A stretch of 33,930 bases of DNA from an uncultured Eubacteriales bacterium (GCA_949841245.1 CATKYT010000001.1:74906-108835); one strand, 5' to 3'; shown: positions 12,001 to 18,155, counted from the stretch's first letter. Made by a program: numbers and translations. The notes: generated from the letters alone by a model not told the origin.

Positions 12001-14680
12001 AGTTCATTATCTTAGAACTGTAACAGATAATTCGCATTTCACTGTGATTGCATACACCGGCAATGAAGTTTATTTAAAAGTAAATGCTGTTCGCAATGGT
12101 TACACTTTCTTTGATTTAATTACTAACAATCAGGATGTAGTTACAGAATTGGTTTCACAACAAGATGGCATATATGTTTATAAACTCAGTGGTTTAGTTG
12201 GTGGACTTGGGCAAAATGTTTCTGTGCTTGCGTTGTTTAAGCCACAACTTAACACCATTAATCTTTCCTTTAGTGATGAAAATGGCAAAGTAAACGCTGG
12301 TGCAGTTGTCATTGATGTTGATGAATTCAACTCTAACAAAGTTTATTCAACTGGTGACAATTATTCTTCTGCCACAGTGTCTGCATACACAGACAGCAGA
12401 TTTACTGTTTCTGCATATGTTCGTTTAGGTTATCATATTGACACAACAAACATGATTGTTGCCGAAGATTATCTTGTAAGCAATGTAAAATTTAAGTCGC
12501 TTTCAGTTGAAAACACAGGATACACAGGACTGTTAAGTTTTGAAGTTTCCAATTATCTTGACTTAAATGATATTGAAATTAAAGTTATACCTTCAACATA
12601 TACAGTCAATTTGATTGATGAAAATAAAACTTTGGTTAAAATTAAAAATGTTGCTTTCAATTCTGTTCTTGATTTAAGTTCGGACAATGAATACATTGAA
12701 ATTTTAGACAACTCTGTTGGTTTTGACAATGGTAAACTTGGGCTAGTTTTACAAAAAACAAACTATAATTATGAAGGTTTCTTCACATATTCTGGCGGAA
12801 GCGGAATGCAATATTTTGATTCGGAAGGAAATGTAATTAATTCATGGCAAGAAACAGGTTATATCTTTAATGGTCTGACAAATAAATATGAACTTTCAAA
12901 AAATGCCATAGTTACAGACACTGAAACAGAAATCAATCTTTATGCATATTTCTCTTATTTCAAAACAAGATTTAACTTTGAGTTTGTGCCAGACATAACA
13001 ACAAGTTACACTGCAGAAAACATCATAAGTGGTGTGGATTACTCCAATTCTTGGTTCTATGGTTCTTCTCCACTTTATATGGAAGTTGCTTTTGATACAC
13101 AAATAACAATCACTGCTCCAAATCTTAATGGTTATAAATTCTATAAGTTTGAAATCTTGCAAAAAAATAAAAACGGAGATGTGCAAGAATTTGTTGGAAA
13201 TAAATTCTCTCGTTCAATCGGTTGGAGCACAAATGAAAGTGAATCAATCGTGGAATGCACAGTAAGAATTTATTACTTTGCACAAGTTCAAGTGGAAGTG
13301 CTTGGTGGTCTTGGCAGTTTTGAAATAAATCAATCATCTGATGATGGTTACGCAGAACAACTTATAAAAGACGGCTATGTTGACACTGAAAGACAATTTA
13401 CAATCAAAGCAAGTGCAAGTGAAGGATATGATTTTGTTCGTTGGACCGATGCTAACACTGGAAAAACATATGTAAGCAACGATGGCAGTCTAACTTTAAG
13501 CACGACAGAAAAACTTATGCTTCTTCTTGTTGTCAAGGGTAAGTCTGTAAGCTTGAATTTCAATTATAATGCTGACAATGGTGTGCTTATCGATTTAAGC
13601 ACAAACAGCGGGACATCAGTTCGTCTTGGACAAATCGTTGGTGGAGAATATAAAATTCTAAACAACAATGCAGTTGTTAAAGTGGGCGATGAAGTAATTT
13701 TCAGAGCACTTGTTAACAAAGATTTTGCAGTTAATTGGTCAAGCAATTTTGCGACTTTGCCAACTCCTACGGCAACAGCAGAATATGACGAAGTCAGAGA
13801 ATATATTTTCTATTCCTTGAAAATTACACCTGAATATGTTGGAAATCCAGTTAATCTTTCATTAAAATTTGAAGCAAGCATGATTACAGTTGTTATAGAC
13901 AGTGATTTCACTGAAAGAGATAAGACATCCAATACAACTGATGGAAATGATGTTCGTTTTGCGGGTAGAATTAAATTTAATGGAAACTATACGGATTATT
14001 TTAAAGTTCAATTTAATCAAAACATTAAAATTGAAGTTGAAGTTTTTGAAAAATATAAACTTGCAAGCGTAAAATTGAAAAACTATAATCGTGTGTTTGA
14101 GTTTGATGATTTTTCAAACAATGAAATTTTAATTACAACTGATTATCTGTTGGCAAACAACATTGTTGGGCTTTTGCAGATTGAAGTAAGATATTCAAGA
14201 CTGCTTTGGGAAAACGAAGTTGTTGAAAGTGAATTGAAAGGTAAAGGCACCGAAGAAAGTTCTTATGAAATCTGGACAGCACAAGATTTAAGCAAAATGA
14301 TGCAATTCATCAACAGCGGGAAGTCTAATGCTGACGGAAAAAAATATACAAATTGTTTCTTCATCCTTATGGCGGACATCAATCTTTCAAAAGAATTCTG
14401 GACACCAATCGGAACTTGGGACAATTATTTCAATGGAACATTCAATTTCAATGGCCATGAAATTTCAGGACTTATCAATGCAAAATTCTTTGATGTAATT
14501 TCTCACAATGGTTTGTTTGGTGTGCTTGGCGGAAATGCCAACATCATTGAAAATCAAACTTCTCTTTGGTTAATTTTGCTTATAATTGGAGTTTGTGTTT
14601 TCTTGGTTGTTATGGTTATTGTAATTCTTATTATCAACTTCCGCATGAGAAAACGCCGCAAAGCCATTGAAGGAAAATAA
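2..14680 (+). CDS. Giant repeat-rich surface protein, 5'-truncated by window edge
   Basis: The frame is open from base 2 through the TTG at 26 to TAA at 14680, so at least 4892 residues are visible and the true start lies upstream. Counting from the TTG: residues about 190-780 carry several GYxFxGW-type InlB/Listeria-Bacteroides repeats; about 875-1010 is a charged, apparently helical stretch; about 1500-1570 is Ig-like; about 1590-3035 is an array of YDG and MBG-type modules (KxYDGT at about 2342 and 2964, KTFDN at 1942 and 2747); about 3090-4510 returns to InlB-like beta-repeats; about 4745-4840 resembles the pre-GLUG/GLUG ends of Firmicutes adhesins (YEIWTAQDL, then NGLFGVLGG). A hydrophobic helix (about 4848-4872) followed by RMRKRRK forms a membrane stop-transfer anchor. 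No LPXTG is present. A very large extracellular adhesin or surface-layer fibre is inferred; its ligand is unknown. A terminator-like hairpin follows at 14709. Confidence 0.9.
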   Translation, partial: SSLKVFETLDAETPDVEFVNGGPNFSVINGGTIQFKFTSSSNYTLSNINNSNLQLYSLTGDLSKVSLKLEVSNTGDEAFENAFNNNNTNFLSATYNPNGTVSILYTYAPDDGKNLLAGHYEVILVCEDVAYEISYDAVFTNSTKDLSVNSLDNDEVNSGILISINGTTNLDNVQPQTFGGLSYQQKVNLKAQLGEKSYGYTFVGWQIGERIFMDLPSEFTFDFASYYNQYGTERTLVVKAIYLRRTVNISLANMAKVESARGNSTLNCVEIDLLLNGQTGFNQDYIFSKKSGQEINFNFVKQNGGVANAYYFSGFELCYLSGSEYVTVGGDSVSESLNNASNSNNFNIIDVLNSHMEIDGTVTRYYIMPVLTQKEIEIYVHAGTGDAENEYGDNKFGSVSGNYGEMVGFDVNNQYFSQYFKIDDEKVYYSTNKTEIDLNNTDGFKGYMYLNGTQTGVQRIINPALLYTQRIGYYVPNFTGFWSATSETSGRTFSLAGNSLVLSNYFTNTPNESKVKIHVYRAWEAFNYYINFNISKENGSVVDGSSLASVLATYDRSVDNSKILSKNQITKTGYAFDGWYYSKPDGTTVKIFDADANLVDNVVLFNELGEYKNTSNVELFAHFETLNYNVRIFVNGATEVEGNDISTQENYLEFAYLFEDVVYDSRFVNASGIKLFDLLKNLRMTRNGFDFAGLYATSGGKVQMISENTIFDANILSVNLNNENALDLFVMWKFKEDSLNFGFVNDNFDNRTYNPTAINQTVYLAEILKDNLNLTGFDVSVDESGTQFTFKLIGVDSVKLTLTLSSNDAETTLEQLGEKVMAYFVVNSAKNYVVNFNVHVEDNANYLALGSLFNETYSLYLNVAKAGVGFNLTKSQEKQNKLINVKSIIKPYVTSEIFEAVNSKNDFEEIMKALGEKYLIRAEELDTKEKIEDMLYRYLMYKYYNLSMSNDETSHVKFKSDYEYYDFEETYFDINEHHEYIYKSIIDNIVNSLNFFVNYDYSNFADILEVDKYNGNLTLNTPELSIDRIMFASSNTNVLTPKANAVMRIYVSEIVSGSLANYNFYSDENGNYINYNEFVFVMPEALKITNFGAKNSYFEPNLTRKSINWATKQSIEYKDETYYLADNLNSNIYVKASLYTSNAGMSDKDVVFSYTDKTNFLYFSSAFLIMEKDGAYVDVSNYYKLVMDEADTYSILSVAGVAKVNLNATYLTLENGQPVRGNLDDLENYNLLSLLSLTSVSYAYKYDETNVVKGTLSGADLKLGDNNIEVPSSEDASVLVPVTICVIEQNNDNSISVYLNRWVTKAEFAINQTKIDNFALYEWCLNENRTYSVNGTMESRNSVTVVPTFDGQTNNEDVGSASKVFAVDVNSENGLSTTEICAVFTDLVYVAYDYNLPEQLISNLALASGTNLKIDASTLADLRNSYPKDITGVGGLVLGDVTISSDGKNFLAPSEFFTGDENESVFKGKTGNSHAALTVKSIWTISELTATQTINSLDIAVQSLRNLDASDVVSISANENLYDFIYNWQREIGGTWTDLETEKPEVLSFVTGGTVKDSGNYRLTISVKTKDILNGYVEDKTLSQTFDFEINFKKHLVTNIQLPTNLTDVYTSSDLLLTNSSKTSVTLSYKQWNNSTGNYDQAIQTSVQNFLTKGSLEFSIRYFADAESTGEEVFEMLNAGRYVFAVVANPDIFQLDASMAQTYEFDYVVTPYEIDLSEIGSLSWSKTFFNADPALEIMHSYGNDALTLKFEREAGERTTYTDASGNKVNLYKVWLSSVLNVNLNNYVFKFNGTLIDLNENQKLPVGNFTINASGALSISYEITDFLPKNLTETYSGGVYTVEFDEEGNFVINLNGVAVYTIKPVLFDNLKGQVVGEHYEILKGELQNISAYFASSSHTFENGVSNASTYFYQFAVGDFGRNYSTVEFDGSYSFVINRQNIDVSSMNKISKTFDNTNFAYIDLDGNIIKDLTNHAGVYLTATFSTIHAGNDISVSLELNYNGEYPESYLANYTLSARTTTGNIEKVDAKLTINLNNTLNESNFVYGNVSTNNLSLLVDADKPVDLEINGINHTDWLDNLYCTLIYNVEDENVNSNGNIYAGSHVLTATNSLFNDFNITYIYGAEFTITAYQFEYNIPSNLFIENTINKVKDVYTTSIAVSGLNETIDLQFEIDDENLVLNDDGTAQNAGNYHLALIGNGLYANDSIQVTIPNLETNKGMTIVAETNVLYLVVDDISDLSQYFNNKNYQLQLLLEDGKYVLQVTSDDASFVTRKLATHLQNSAGTTVDVADISDVTLSLNLTAKDAGKYNLNITFTGSNILYTNFICQQFFTVEKIAIDVESASFKQLLKKQYDGTYTKSISEFDEKLVGTNVTILANFNNDPNAGVKDVTLSLQGSDSQNYELKFKDETNKVSGEILKADALIKFVHEYIYGDLSTSKNADNFGVLFDVVLSSDPSIKITQYTVSSFNVLNPITSGIYLCVGNYKLNLEISAINYNINFESSDIGSDSNLDIRIVVNKFETDLVFNRNGEISAPYMSDDTLTARFDYFGISSLNEQYTVSVEREANENGSLLDVGFYRVKTGNYTDKSGNYLFNVVDNSEKGAYQITISTETQYLLLAENGNQVNAENVVDTITNAYAGVQFDTISVEYSDELGYYLQISNSLNDSDEKIVKQLAFYTFDETANVYTKTAINVANLNVELAFYSSFVKNVGRYGIYALVSASGNYQIQVGKSGETICFTLALTERILTFKDSVLQKTFDNKPATMTYQGYAQLNNVVNGAIENDDLGLLVEFYDGANLAVHTKTGLTVKATLTKPNGSSISLANYKLEGLSSDGTVVGVTGSILRAGLTVVIDTQKFVYGQIVQTGGTNTNLNDLGLTYSCETDFEYNENLTLDFALTLPNGVNDFSSARLLKAGNYNLTMTCNFADFEISTVVLNGTTIAYSEPLYIPMKVERKMLTVRSLTSQTLSEILTKAYDGTKEINIAGLIGLNGIETDDVVLLAGAEFETAHIGSTVFVNFLLVETGDFANYTVSQAIGSITPIIINVSYNDNTPSGITATSPTKRISEIKFPLSGTNLTTNSNDASTSSTANFPSTLGGWEGHYLLGWQMIFENVEITSDEYLFLKNYGSYDSATKMFTVSIDNDVRSVNFLNALLNESDGLFANTYFYKGKANVDVTFNAVWDVLKYNVSIKVTDRDGSVNSGLGSFDVVVTDENGQTTYNALTNQTISVAHGASITITANANEHCIFNNIYNRTDNVTSNFANTYTLDDVKKNYEIWASFTVDEVTVVLDLSEFQDDITISGGRGLNFTKQQNVFTAKVDYLSFEKLKFSNLPNIANATFNLKGWTDGITVVLKENFATTDLNSLLPSGNTLTLYAEFTVAITLNYNDGMTTSKIVSLDYGEKYYSDALISTSPTREGYDFSGWFVGETLIDENTVIADAKAHTITANWTIKKYNISLTAQNSTIESEKLAQNGNIYTANLEFSSNLTFTVFADIGYEISESGWAKEFTVISYSKTQATVVLVVPANDVDFTIPTLPLSNHVTLSWNGNVDNIVIKNETDNKVLTLDQFNKFNIETGKVVSIVINPEVGYTLTENIIFSKQVDYTTKLEKGVLTLTISSIPDDMEMEFEVVEGINQVTFKLGNDLDAYDTLNILGRNYNADDFVDGKIVVDVYTNTELNVTVKFNHGFIGDGCVSARYDIGNLNQQTVDGINVMTFDVTSIAGDGEVSISTKRLTYNVNLEIVAYDGNGNVMTTTLNNAEIDGYGKTATGIVFGDTVTLKLKHRESDFSFVGFADSMTNGDYNILSNAESFVYAVLNDVTVYAVFSTRTYYLSFDVAEYYRIEHTLNNQLAYDVYNKFETNQLPNETITDLSGKTISTAEIKLGMTVTVMFKPIDGFRYYGLGIMENNIFKPVEATEHYIDGKVEITISSKNIGSLVGNGSDVVNLMFLVSSYEISLDIGSYIYIDGDIEDDVYNPHTGQILLQDSEGNLANEQGYVAGTRVHYLRTVTDNSHFTVIAYTGNEVYLKVNAVRNGYTFFDLITNNQDVVTELVSQQDGIYVYKLSGLVGGLGQNVSVLALFKPQLNTINLSFSDENGKVNAGAVVIDVDEFNSNKVYSTGDNYSSATVSAYTDSRFTVSAYVRLGYHIDTTNMIVAEDYLVSNVKFKSLSVENTGYTGLLSFEVSNYLDLNDIEIKVIPSTYTVNLIDENKTLVKIKNVAFNSVLDLSSDNEYIEILDNSVGFDNGKLGLVLQKTNYNYEGFFTYSGGSGMQYFDSEGNVINSWQETGYIFNGLTNKYELSKNAIVTDTETEINLYAYFSYFKTRFNFEFVPDITTSYTAENIISGVDYSNSWFYGSSPLYMEVAFDTQITITAPNLNGYKFYKFEILQKNKNGDVQEFVGNKFSRSIGWSTNESESIVECTVRIYYFAQVQVEVLGGLGSFEINQSSDDGYAEQLIKDGYVDTERQFTIKASASEGYDFVRWTDANTGKTYVSNDGSLTLSTTEKLMLLLVVKGKSVSLNFNYNADNGVLIDLSTNSGTSVRLGQIVGGEYKILNNNAVVKVGDEVIFRALVNKDFAVNWSSNFATLPTPTATAEYDEVREYIFYSLKITPEYVGNPVNLSLKFEASMITVVIDSDFTERDKTSNTTDGNDVRFAGRIKFNGNYTDYFKVQFNQNIKIEVEVFEKYKLASVKLKNYNRVFEFDDFSNNEILITTDYLLANNIVGLLQIEVRYSRLLWENEVVESELKGKGTEESSYEIWTAQDLSKMMQFINSGKSNADGKKYTNCFFILMADINLSKEFWTPIGTWDNYFNGTFNFNGHEISGLINAKFFDVISHNGLFGVLGGNANIIENQTSLWLILLIIGVCVFLVVMVIVILIINFRMRKRRKAIEGK
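4780..9130 (+). repeat. YDG/MBG super-repeat array within the giant surface gene
   Basis: At protein level a three-module unit recurs: an Ig-like module ending in AGxY, a YDG module (K-x-Y/F-D-G/N), and an MBG-like module opening with [FY][VI]YG. YDG-type starts are near 5849, 7048, 8266 and 8917; the YG-type starts are near 6127, 7281 and 8566. The YDG spacing of about 1.2 kb (1199 and 1218 bases) indicates a super-unit of roughly 400 residues. DNA identity between copies looks low, so these are old, diverged duplications rather than recent tandem copies. The last YDG copy (8917) lacks a following MBG module and runs into the InlB-type section. Boundaries are approximate and were judged by eye. 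Confidence 0.65.
9280..13560 (+). repeat. InlB-like (Flg_new-type) beta-repeat section of the giant surface gene
   Basis: After the YDG/MBG array the protein changes to modules with an aromatic-Gly-Trp/Phe core, for example LLGWQ (near 9307), NLKGW (near 10020), REGYDFSGW (near 10240), FSFVGF (near 11362), YNYEGF (near 12765) and EGYDFVRW (near 13422). Each is followed by a beta-rich stretch ending in xxYAxF or similar, as in Listeria-Bacteroides repeats, which form small beta-grasp folds. Copies are degenerate, and some carry the core Trp replaced by Phe. Similar modules occur near 592, 1718 and 2050 at the other end of the visible protein, so the YDG/MBG array is flanked on both sides by InlB-type repeats. 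Confidence 0.6.
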
Positions 14681-14705
14681 AAAGATATTTTGGACAAGCC
14701 AATAA

Positions 14706-14711
14706 TATAAT
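14706..14711 (+). promoter_or_regulatory. Possible uppP promoter -10 (TATAAT) inside the hairpin's 5' arm region
   Basis: A perfect TATAAT lies 23 bases before the uppP ATG. No convincing -35 hexamer is found at 16-18 bases upstream and there is no extended TG, so this is weak. If used, transcription would start near 14718, in the Shine-Dalgarno sequence, and the mRNA would lack most of the 5' arm of the hairpin at 14709-14751. Confidence 0.3.
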
Positions 14712-14755
14712 AAAGCAAGGAGGTTTATATGCCTGTTTTCCTTGCTTTATTTTTT
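14709..14755 (+). terminator. Terminator-like hairpin enclosing the uppP RBS and start codon
   Basis: A perfect 12-bp inverted repeat has arms at 14709-14720 and 14740-14751 with a 19-base loop, followed by a run of T (14750-14755). By shape this is an intrinsic terminator for the giant surface gene, whose stop codon is 29 bases upstream. The uppP Shine-Dalgarno AAGGAGG (14717-14723) straddles the left arm and loop. The uppP ATG (14729) is in the loop, and the right arm codes for uppP residues 4-8. The hairpin can therefore act on both termination and translation initiation. Confidence 0.65.
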
Positions 14756-15490
14756 CTTGGTCTTATTCAGGGATTAACGGAATTTTTGCCTGTGTCATCA
14801 TCTGGGCATTTGGTTTTATTTTCCAAAATTTTTGGTGTCGAAGAAAGTTTGTTTGTCAGCATTCTCTTGCATGTGGCAACTTTGCTTTCCATTTGTGTGG
14901 TTTTTTACAAAGATATTTGGAATCTTATCAGACATCCTTTTTCACAACAGACCATGCAAATAGTTGTGGCAACCATTCCAACTTGTTTGATTGTGCTTGT
15001 GCTTATGCCACTTGTTAAAAGTTCATTTTCTGGCACTTTGTTGCCTGCATGTTTTTTGATAACTGCCATTGTTCTGCTTTTGGCACAAAAACTTTCAAAA
15101 CATAAAAGCGAACAAAAAATCGACTATAAAACGGCGTTAATCATGGGTATAGCACAGGGATTTGCTGTTTTTCCTGGAATTTCTCGTTCAGGCAGCACCA
15201 TAAGCGCTGGGCTTTTGTGCGGTAAAGACAAAAGCGAAGTAGCAAAGTTTTCTTTTCTTATGAGCATTCCAATTATTTTGTTTTCACTTCTTATGGAAAT
15301 TTTTGAAATTTTGACAGGGACTCTTGTGCCATCCATTCAAGTTTTGCCAACAATCTTGGCTTTTATTGTGGCTTTTATTGTGGGCATTTTTGCCATAAAA
15401 CTTATGATGAAATTGACCAGTGGTTCAAACTTAAAATGGTTTTCATTCTATTTAATTATAATTTCCATAGTCACTTTGTTTGTTTTATAA
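14729..15490 (+). CDS. uppP: Undecaprenyl-diphosphatase UppP (BacA family)
   Basis: Integral membrane phosphatase that converts undecaprenyl diphosphate to the monophosphate, recycling the lipid carrier for peptidoglycan and other wall polymers; members of the family confer bacitracin tolerance. The 253-residue protein (family about 260-280) has the first signature QGLTEFLPVSSSGHL at residues 14-28, including catalytic-type Glu18 and His27, and the second signature PGISRSGS at 149-156 with Ser152 and Arg153. Most of the rest is hydrophobic helices. The ATG is set by AAGGAGG at 14717-14723, five bases upstream. The RBS and first codons lie in a terminator-like hairpin. The Ca2+-ATPase gene follows 61 bases later on the same strand without a terminator between them. 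Confidence 0.95.
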   Translation: MPVFLALFFLGLIQGLTEFLPVSSSGHLVLFSKIFGVEESLFVSILLHVATLLSICVVFYKDIWNLIRHPFSQQTMQIVVATIPTCLIVLVLMPLVKSSFSGTLLPACFLITAIVLLLAQKLSKHKSEQKIDYKTALIMGIAQGFAVFPGISRSGSTISAGLLCGKDKSEVAKFSFLMSIPIILFSLLMEIFEILTGTLVPSIQVLPTILAFIVAFIVGIFAIKLMMKLTSGSNLKWFSFYLIIISIVTLFVL

Positions 15491-15504
15491 AAAGTTTGTC
15501 GAAT

Positions 15505-15513
15505 TGTTATAAA
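15505..15513 (+). promoter_or_regulatory. Possible extended -10 promoter for the Ca2+-ATPase gene
   Basis: TGT followed by TATAAA forms an extended -10 in the uppP-ATPase gap. No good -35 is seen at 17 bases (the sequence there, TTATAA, matches poorly). A start near 15520 would give a leader of about 30 bases before the GTG start. Weak call: the gene could equally be read from uppP. Confidence 0.3.
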
Positions 15514-15551
15514 TCATCATTTTCTTTTCGTAAGTTATGTCAGGAGTTATC

Positions 15552-18155
15552 GTGGAAGAAAATAAGTATTACAAAAAAAGTGTAGATGTTTGCTTAAAAG
15601 ATTTTCAAAGTTCCAAAGAAGGGCTTGCTGAAAGAGAGATTGAAACTCGTTTAATTGAAAGGCAAAAGTTCAACATTAAAGATGCTAAGAAGCCATCTTT
15701 ATTTATGAAATTCTTGTGGCAAATAAAGGAATTAATGGTTTTGGTTTTGCTGTTTTCGGGCGTGGTGTCAATTATTATTGGCATAATTGGCAAGACCAGT
15801 GGCGAAATAATTGACGGTGCAATCATATTAGGCATTGTTGTCATGAACGCTTGCTTTGGAGTTTATCAAGAGCGTAAAAGTGAAAAGGCAATAGAAAACC
15901 TTAAAAAAATGACTCAGCCAGAAAGTTTAGTTTTGCGTGACGGAAAAGTTGTAAAAGTGAAAACCAATGAAATTGTTTTGGGTGACATAGTTTATTTGGA
16001 GTCGGGAAGCATTGTGCCTGCTGATTTACGTTTGATTGAAACATCCGATGTAAAAATTAATGAAAGTTCTCTTACTGGTGAAAGTGAGCCAGTTGAGAAA
16101 AATGCAGAATTGATTTATGACAAAGATATGTCCCTTGCTGACCAGAAAAACATGGCTTTTGCGGGAAGTGTGGTCGAAAATGGACATGCCAAAGGTCTTG
16201 TAGTTTTTGTAGGAACACAAACTGAAATCGGCAAAATTGCGGAAAGCATAAGAGAAACAAAAAAAGAAATGACGCCACTTCAAAAAAACATTCAAAGTGT
16301 TGGGAAAGTTTTGACTTTTTTGATTTTGCTTATGGCAGGAATTACTTTTATTTTGGAAGTTATATCCAATCCAAACAACATTTTACAAGCATTTTTAACA
16401 GCAGTGGCAATTTCTGTGGCTGCAATTCCAGAAAGTATGCCAGCAGTAATAACTATTATTATGTGTCTTGGAATAGGCAGTTTGTCTAAACAAAAGGCAA
16501 TCGTCAAGCGCATGCACGCTGTGGAAACTCTTGGCTCGTGTGATGTGATTTGTTCTGATAAAACTGGAACAATAACACAAAACAAGATGAATGTAGAACA
16601 AACTTTTGCGTTTTTTGACCAAAAATCACCCAATTTTGACACTTTTTTAAAATGCATGGTGTTGTGTAATGATGCACAATTTGGAGAAAACGATTCTTAT
16701 GTGGGTGGTTCAACTGAGGTTGCACTTCTTAAATTTGCCGAAAAACATGGCATAAACAAAAAGTCACTTGATGACAGTTTTCCAAGATTGGAAGAAAACT
16801 CTTTCAATTCACAAAGAAAATTTATGTCAACTCAAAATTTGGAAAATGGTCAAAAAGTATGCTATATGAAAGGTGCTTTGGACAGAGTTATTCAAAGGTG
16901 TTCACAAGTATTGCTGGACGGAGAAATTGTCACACTTACTGAAAAGTTGAAGTGTGATATTATGGCACAAAACACAAAGATGTGCAGTCAGGCGTTACGA
17001 GTTATTTGTTTGGCTTTTAAACCAAGCGACCAACTTGTTGAAGAAGATTTCATCTTTCTAGGCTTATGTGGCTTGCAAGACCCACCACGCCCTGAAATTG
17101 AAGAAGCAGTTAAGAAATGTAAAGGTGCTGGCATGCGTCCAGTTATGATTACAGGTGACTATAAGGACACCGCTTTTGCAATTGCAAAAAAAGTTGGAAT
17201 TGTCAAAAAAATTGATGAAGTCATGTCTGGCGAAGACATCGACAAACTTTCAGATGAACAGTTTGCCAATGTGGTGGAAAGCAAGTCAGTATTTGCTCGC
17301 GTTAGCCCTGCTCACAAGGTTCGAATTGTGGAAGCATTGAAAAGAAACGGACATATTGTTGCCATGACAGGTGACGGAGTAAATGATGCACCAAGTTTAA
17401 AGCGTGCAAACATTGGCATAGGCATGGGTAAAACTGGAACAGATGTAACCAAAGATGTGGCTGATATATTAATTACCGATGACAACTTTGCCACAATTGT
17501 TGTGGCAGTTCAAGAAGGCAGAAAGACTTACAGCAATATACAAAAAACTGTTAAATATCTTTTCTCTGCAAACATGGCAGAAATCTTGTCATTATTTTTG
17601 CTTACAATCATTTTCCCTGGTGCAATTTTCTTATATCCAGTTCAAATTTTGTTTGTCAATTTAATCACAGATTCTTTGCCGGCAATTGCTCTTGGCACAG
17701 AGCCAGTGGAAAGTGAAATTATGAAAGTGCCACCACGCAAGAAAAGTGATGGATTGTTTTCAAATGGAATGGGCACAAGTTTGCTGGTGCTTGGAATTGT
17801 TCAAACAGTTTTAACTCTTGGGGCTTACATTTTTGGGCTTTTAAATTATGGTCAAAATGTGGCAATAACAATGGCATTTTACACGCTCAATCTTTTGCAA
17901 CTTTTCTATATGTTTACGGCACGCACTAAACAATGTTGTTTCAAGACAAACCCATTTAAAAACAAGTTCTTTAACCTTTCTTTAATTGTCGGTTTTGGAA
18001 TGTTGGCGCTTATGGCTTTCACAGGATTTGGAAAACTTTTGCAACTTGAAACACTCAATTTTTCATGTTGGATTGTGGTTATGGCTTTGTCAATTTCCAT
18101 AATTTTCATTGGTGAAATTTACAAATGGATTGAAAAAATAAGGAAAAAAGCATAA
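15552..18155 (+). CDS. P-type Ca2+-transporting ATPase (P2 type)
   Basis: Membrane cation pump, probably exporting Ca2+ with ATP. The start chosen is GTG 15552, because AGGAG (15542-15546) sits five bases before it; an in-frame ATG at 15537 has no Shine-Dalgarno sequence. With 867 residues it shows TGES (175-178, actuator domain), DKTGT with the phosphorylated Asp336, TGDxxxTA in the nucleotide region, and GDGVND (607-612). The N-terminal cation-ATPase domain and C-terminal transmembrane bundle are present. Ca-site residues by eye-alignment with SERCA: Glu294 in the M4 IPESMP motif (usual form PEGLP), Asn674 and Glu677 in M5, and Asn703, Thr706 and Asp707 in M6. At the SERCA Glu908 position in M8 I read Gln783. 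The M4-M6 ligands favour Ca2+ over Na+/K+ or Mn2+, but specificity is not proven. Confidence 0.9.
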   Translation: MEENKYYKKSVDVCLKDFQSSKEGLAEREIETRLIERQKFNIKDAKKPSLFMKFLWQIKELMVLVLLFSGVVSIIIGIIGKTSGEIIDGAIILGIVVMNACFGVYQERKSEKAIENLKKMTQPESLVLRDGKVVKVKTNEIVLGDIVYLESGSIVPADLRLIETSDVKINESSLTGESEPVEKNAELIYDKDMSLADQKNMAFAGSVVENGHAKGLVVFVGTQTEIGKIAESIRETKKEMTPLQKNIQSVGKVLTFLILLMAGITFILEVISNPNNILQAFLTAVAISVAAIPESMPAVITIIMCLGIGSLSKQKAIVKRMHAVETLGSCDVICSDKTGTITQNKMNVEQTFAFFDQKSPNFDTFLKCMVLCNDAQFGENDSYVGGSTEVALLKFAEKHGINKKSLDDSFPRLEENSFNSQRKFMSTQNLENGQKVCYMKGALDRVIQRCSQVLLDGEIVTLTEKLKCDIMAQNTKMCSQALRVICLAFKPSDQLVEEDFIFLGLCGLQDPPRPEIEEAVKKCKGAGMRPVMITGDYKDTAFAIAKKVGIVKKIDEVMSGEDIDKLSDEQFANVVESKSVFARVSPAHKVRIVEALKRNGHIVAMTGDGVNDAPSLKRANIGIGMGKTGTDVTKDVADILITDDNFATIVVAVQEGRKTYSNIQKTVKYLFSANMAEILSLFLLTIIFPGAIFLYPVQILFVNLITDSLPAIALGTEPVESEIMKVPPRKKSDGLFSNGMGTSLLVLGIVQTVLTLGAYIFGLLNYGQNVAITMAFYTLNLLQLFYMFTARTKQCCFKTNPFKNKFFNLSLIVGFGMLALMAFTGFGKLLQLETLNFSCWIVVMALSISIIFIGEIYKWIEKIRKKA

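Noticed and set aside
14600..14680. LPXTG-type sortase signal at the end of the giant protein
   Set aside because: A hydrophobic helix and basic tail are present, but no LPxTG or close variant precedes them in the last 200 residues.
16292..16657. 121-residue minus-strand ORF opposite the Ca2+-ATPase
   Set aside because: It overlaps the DKTGT region of a clear P-type ATPase and has no RBS or domain.
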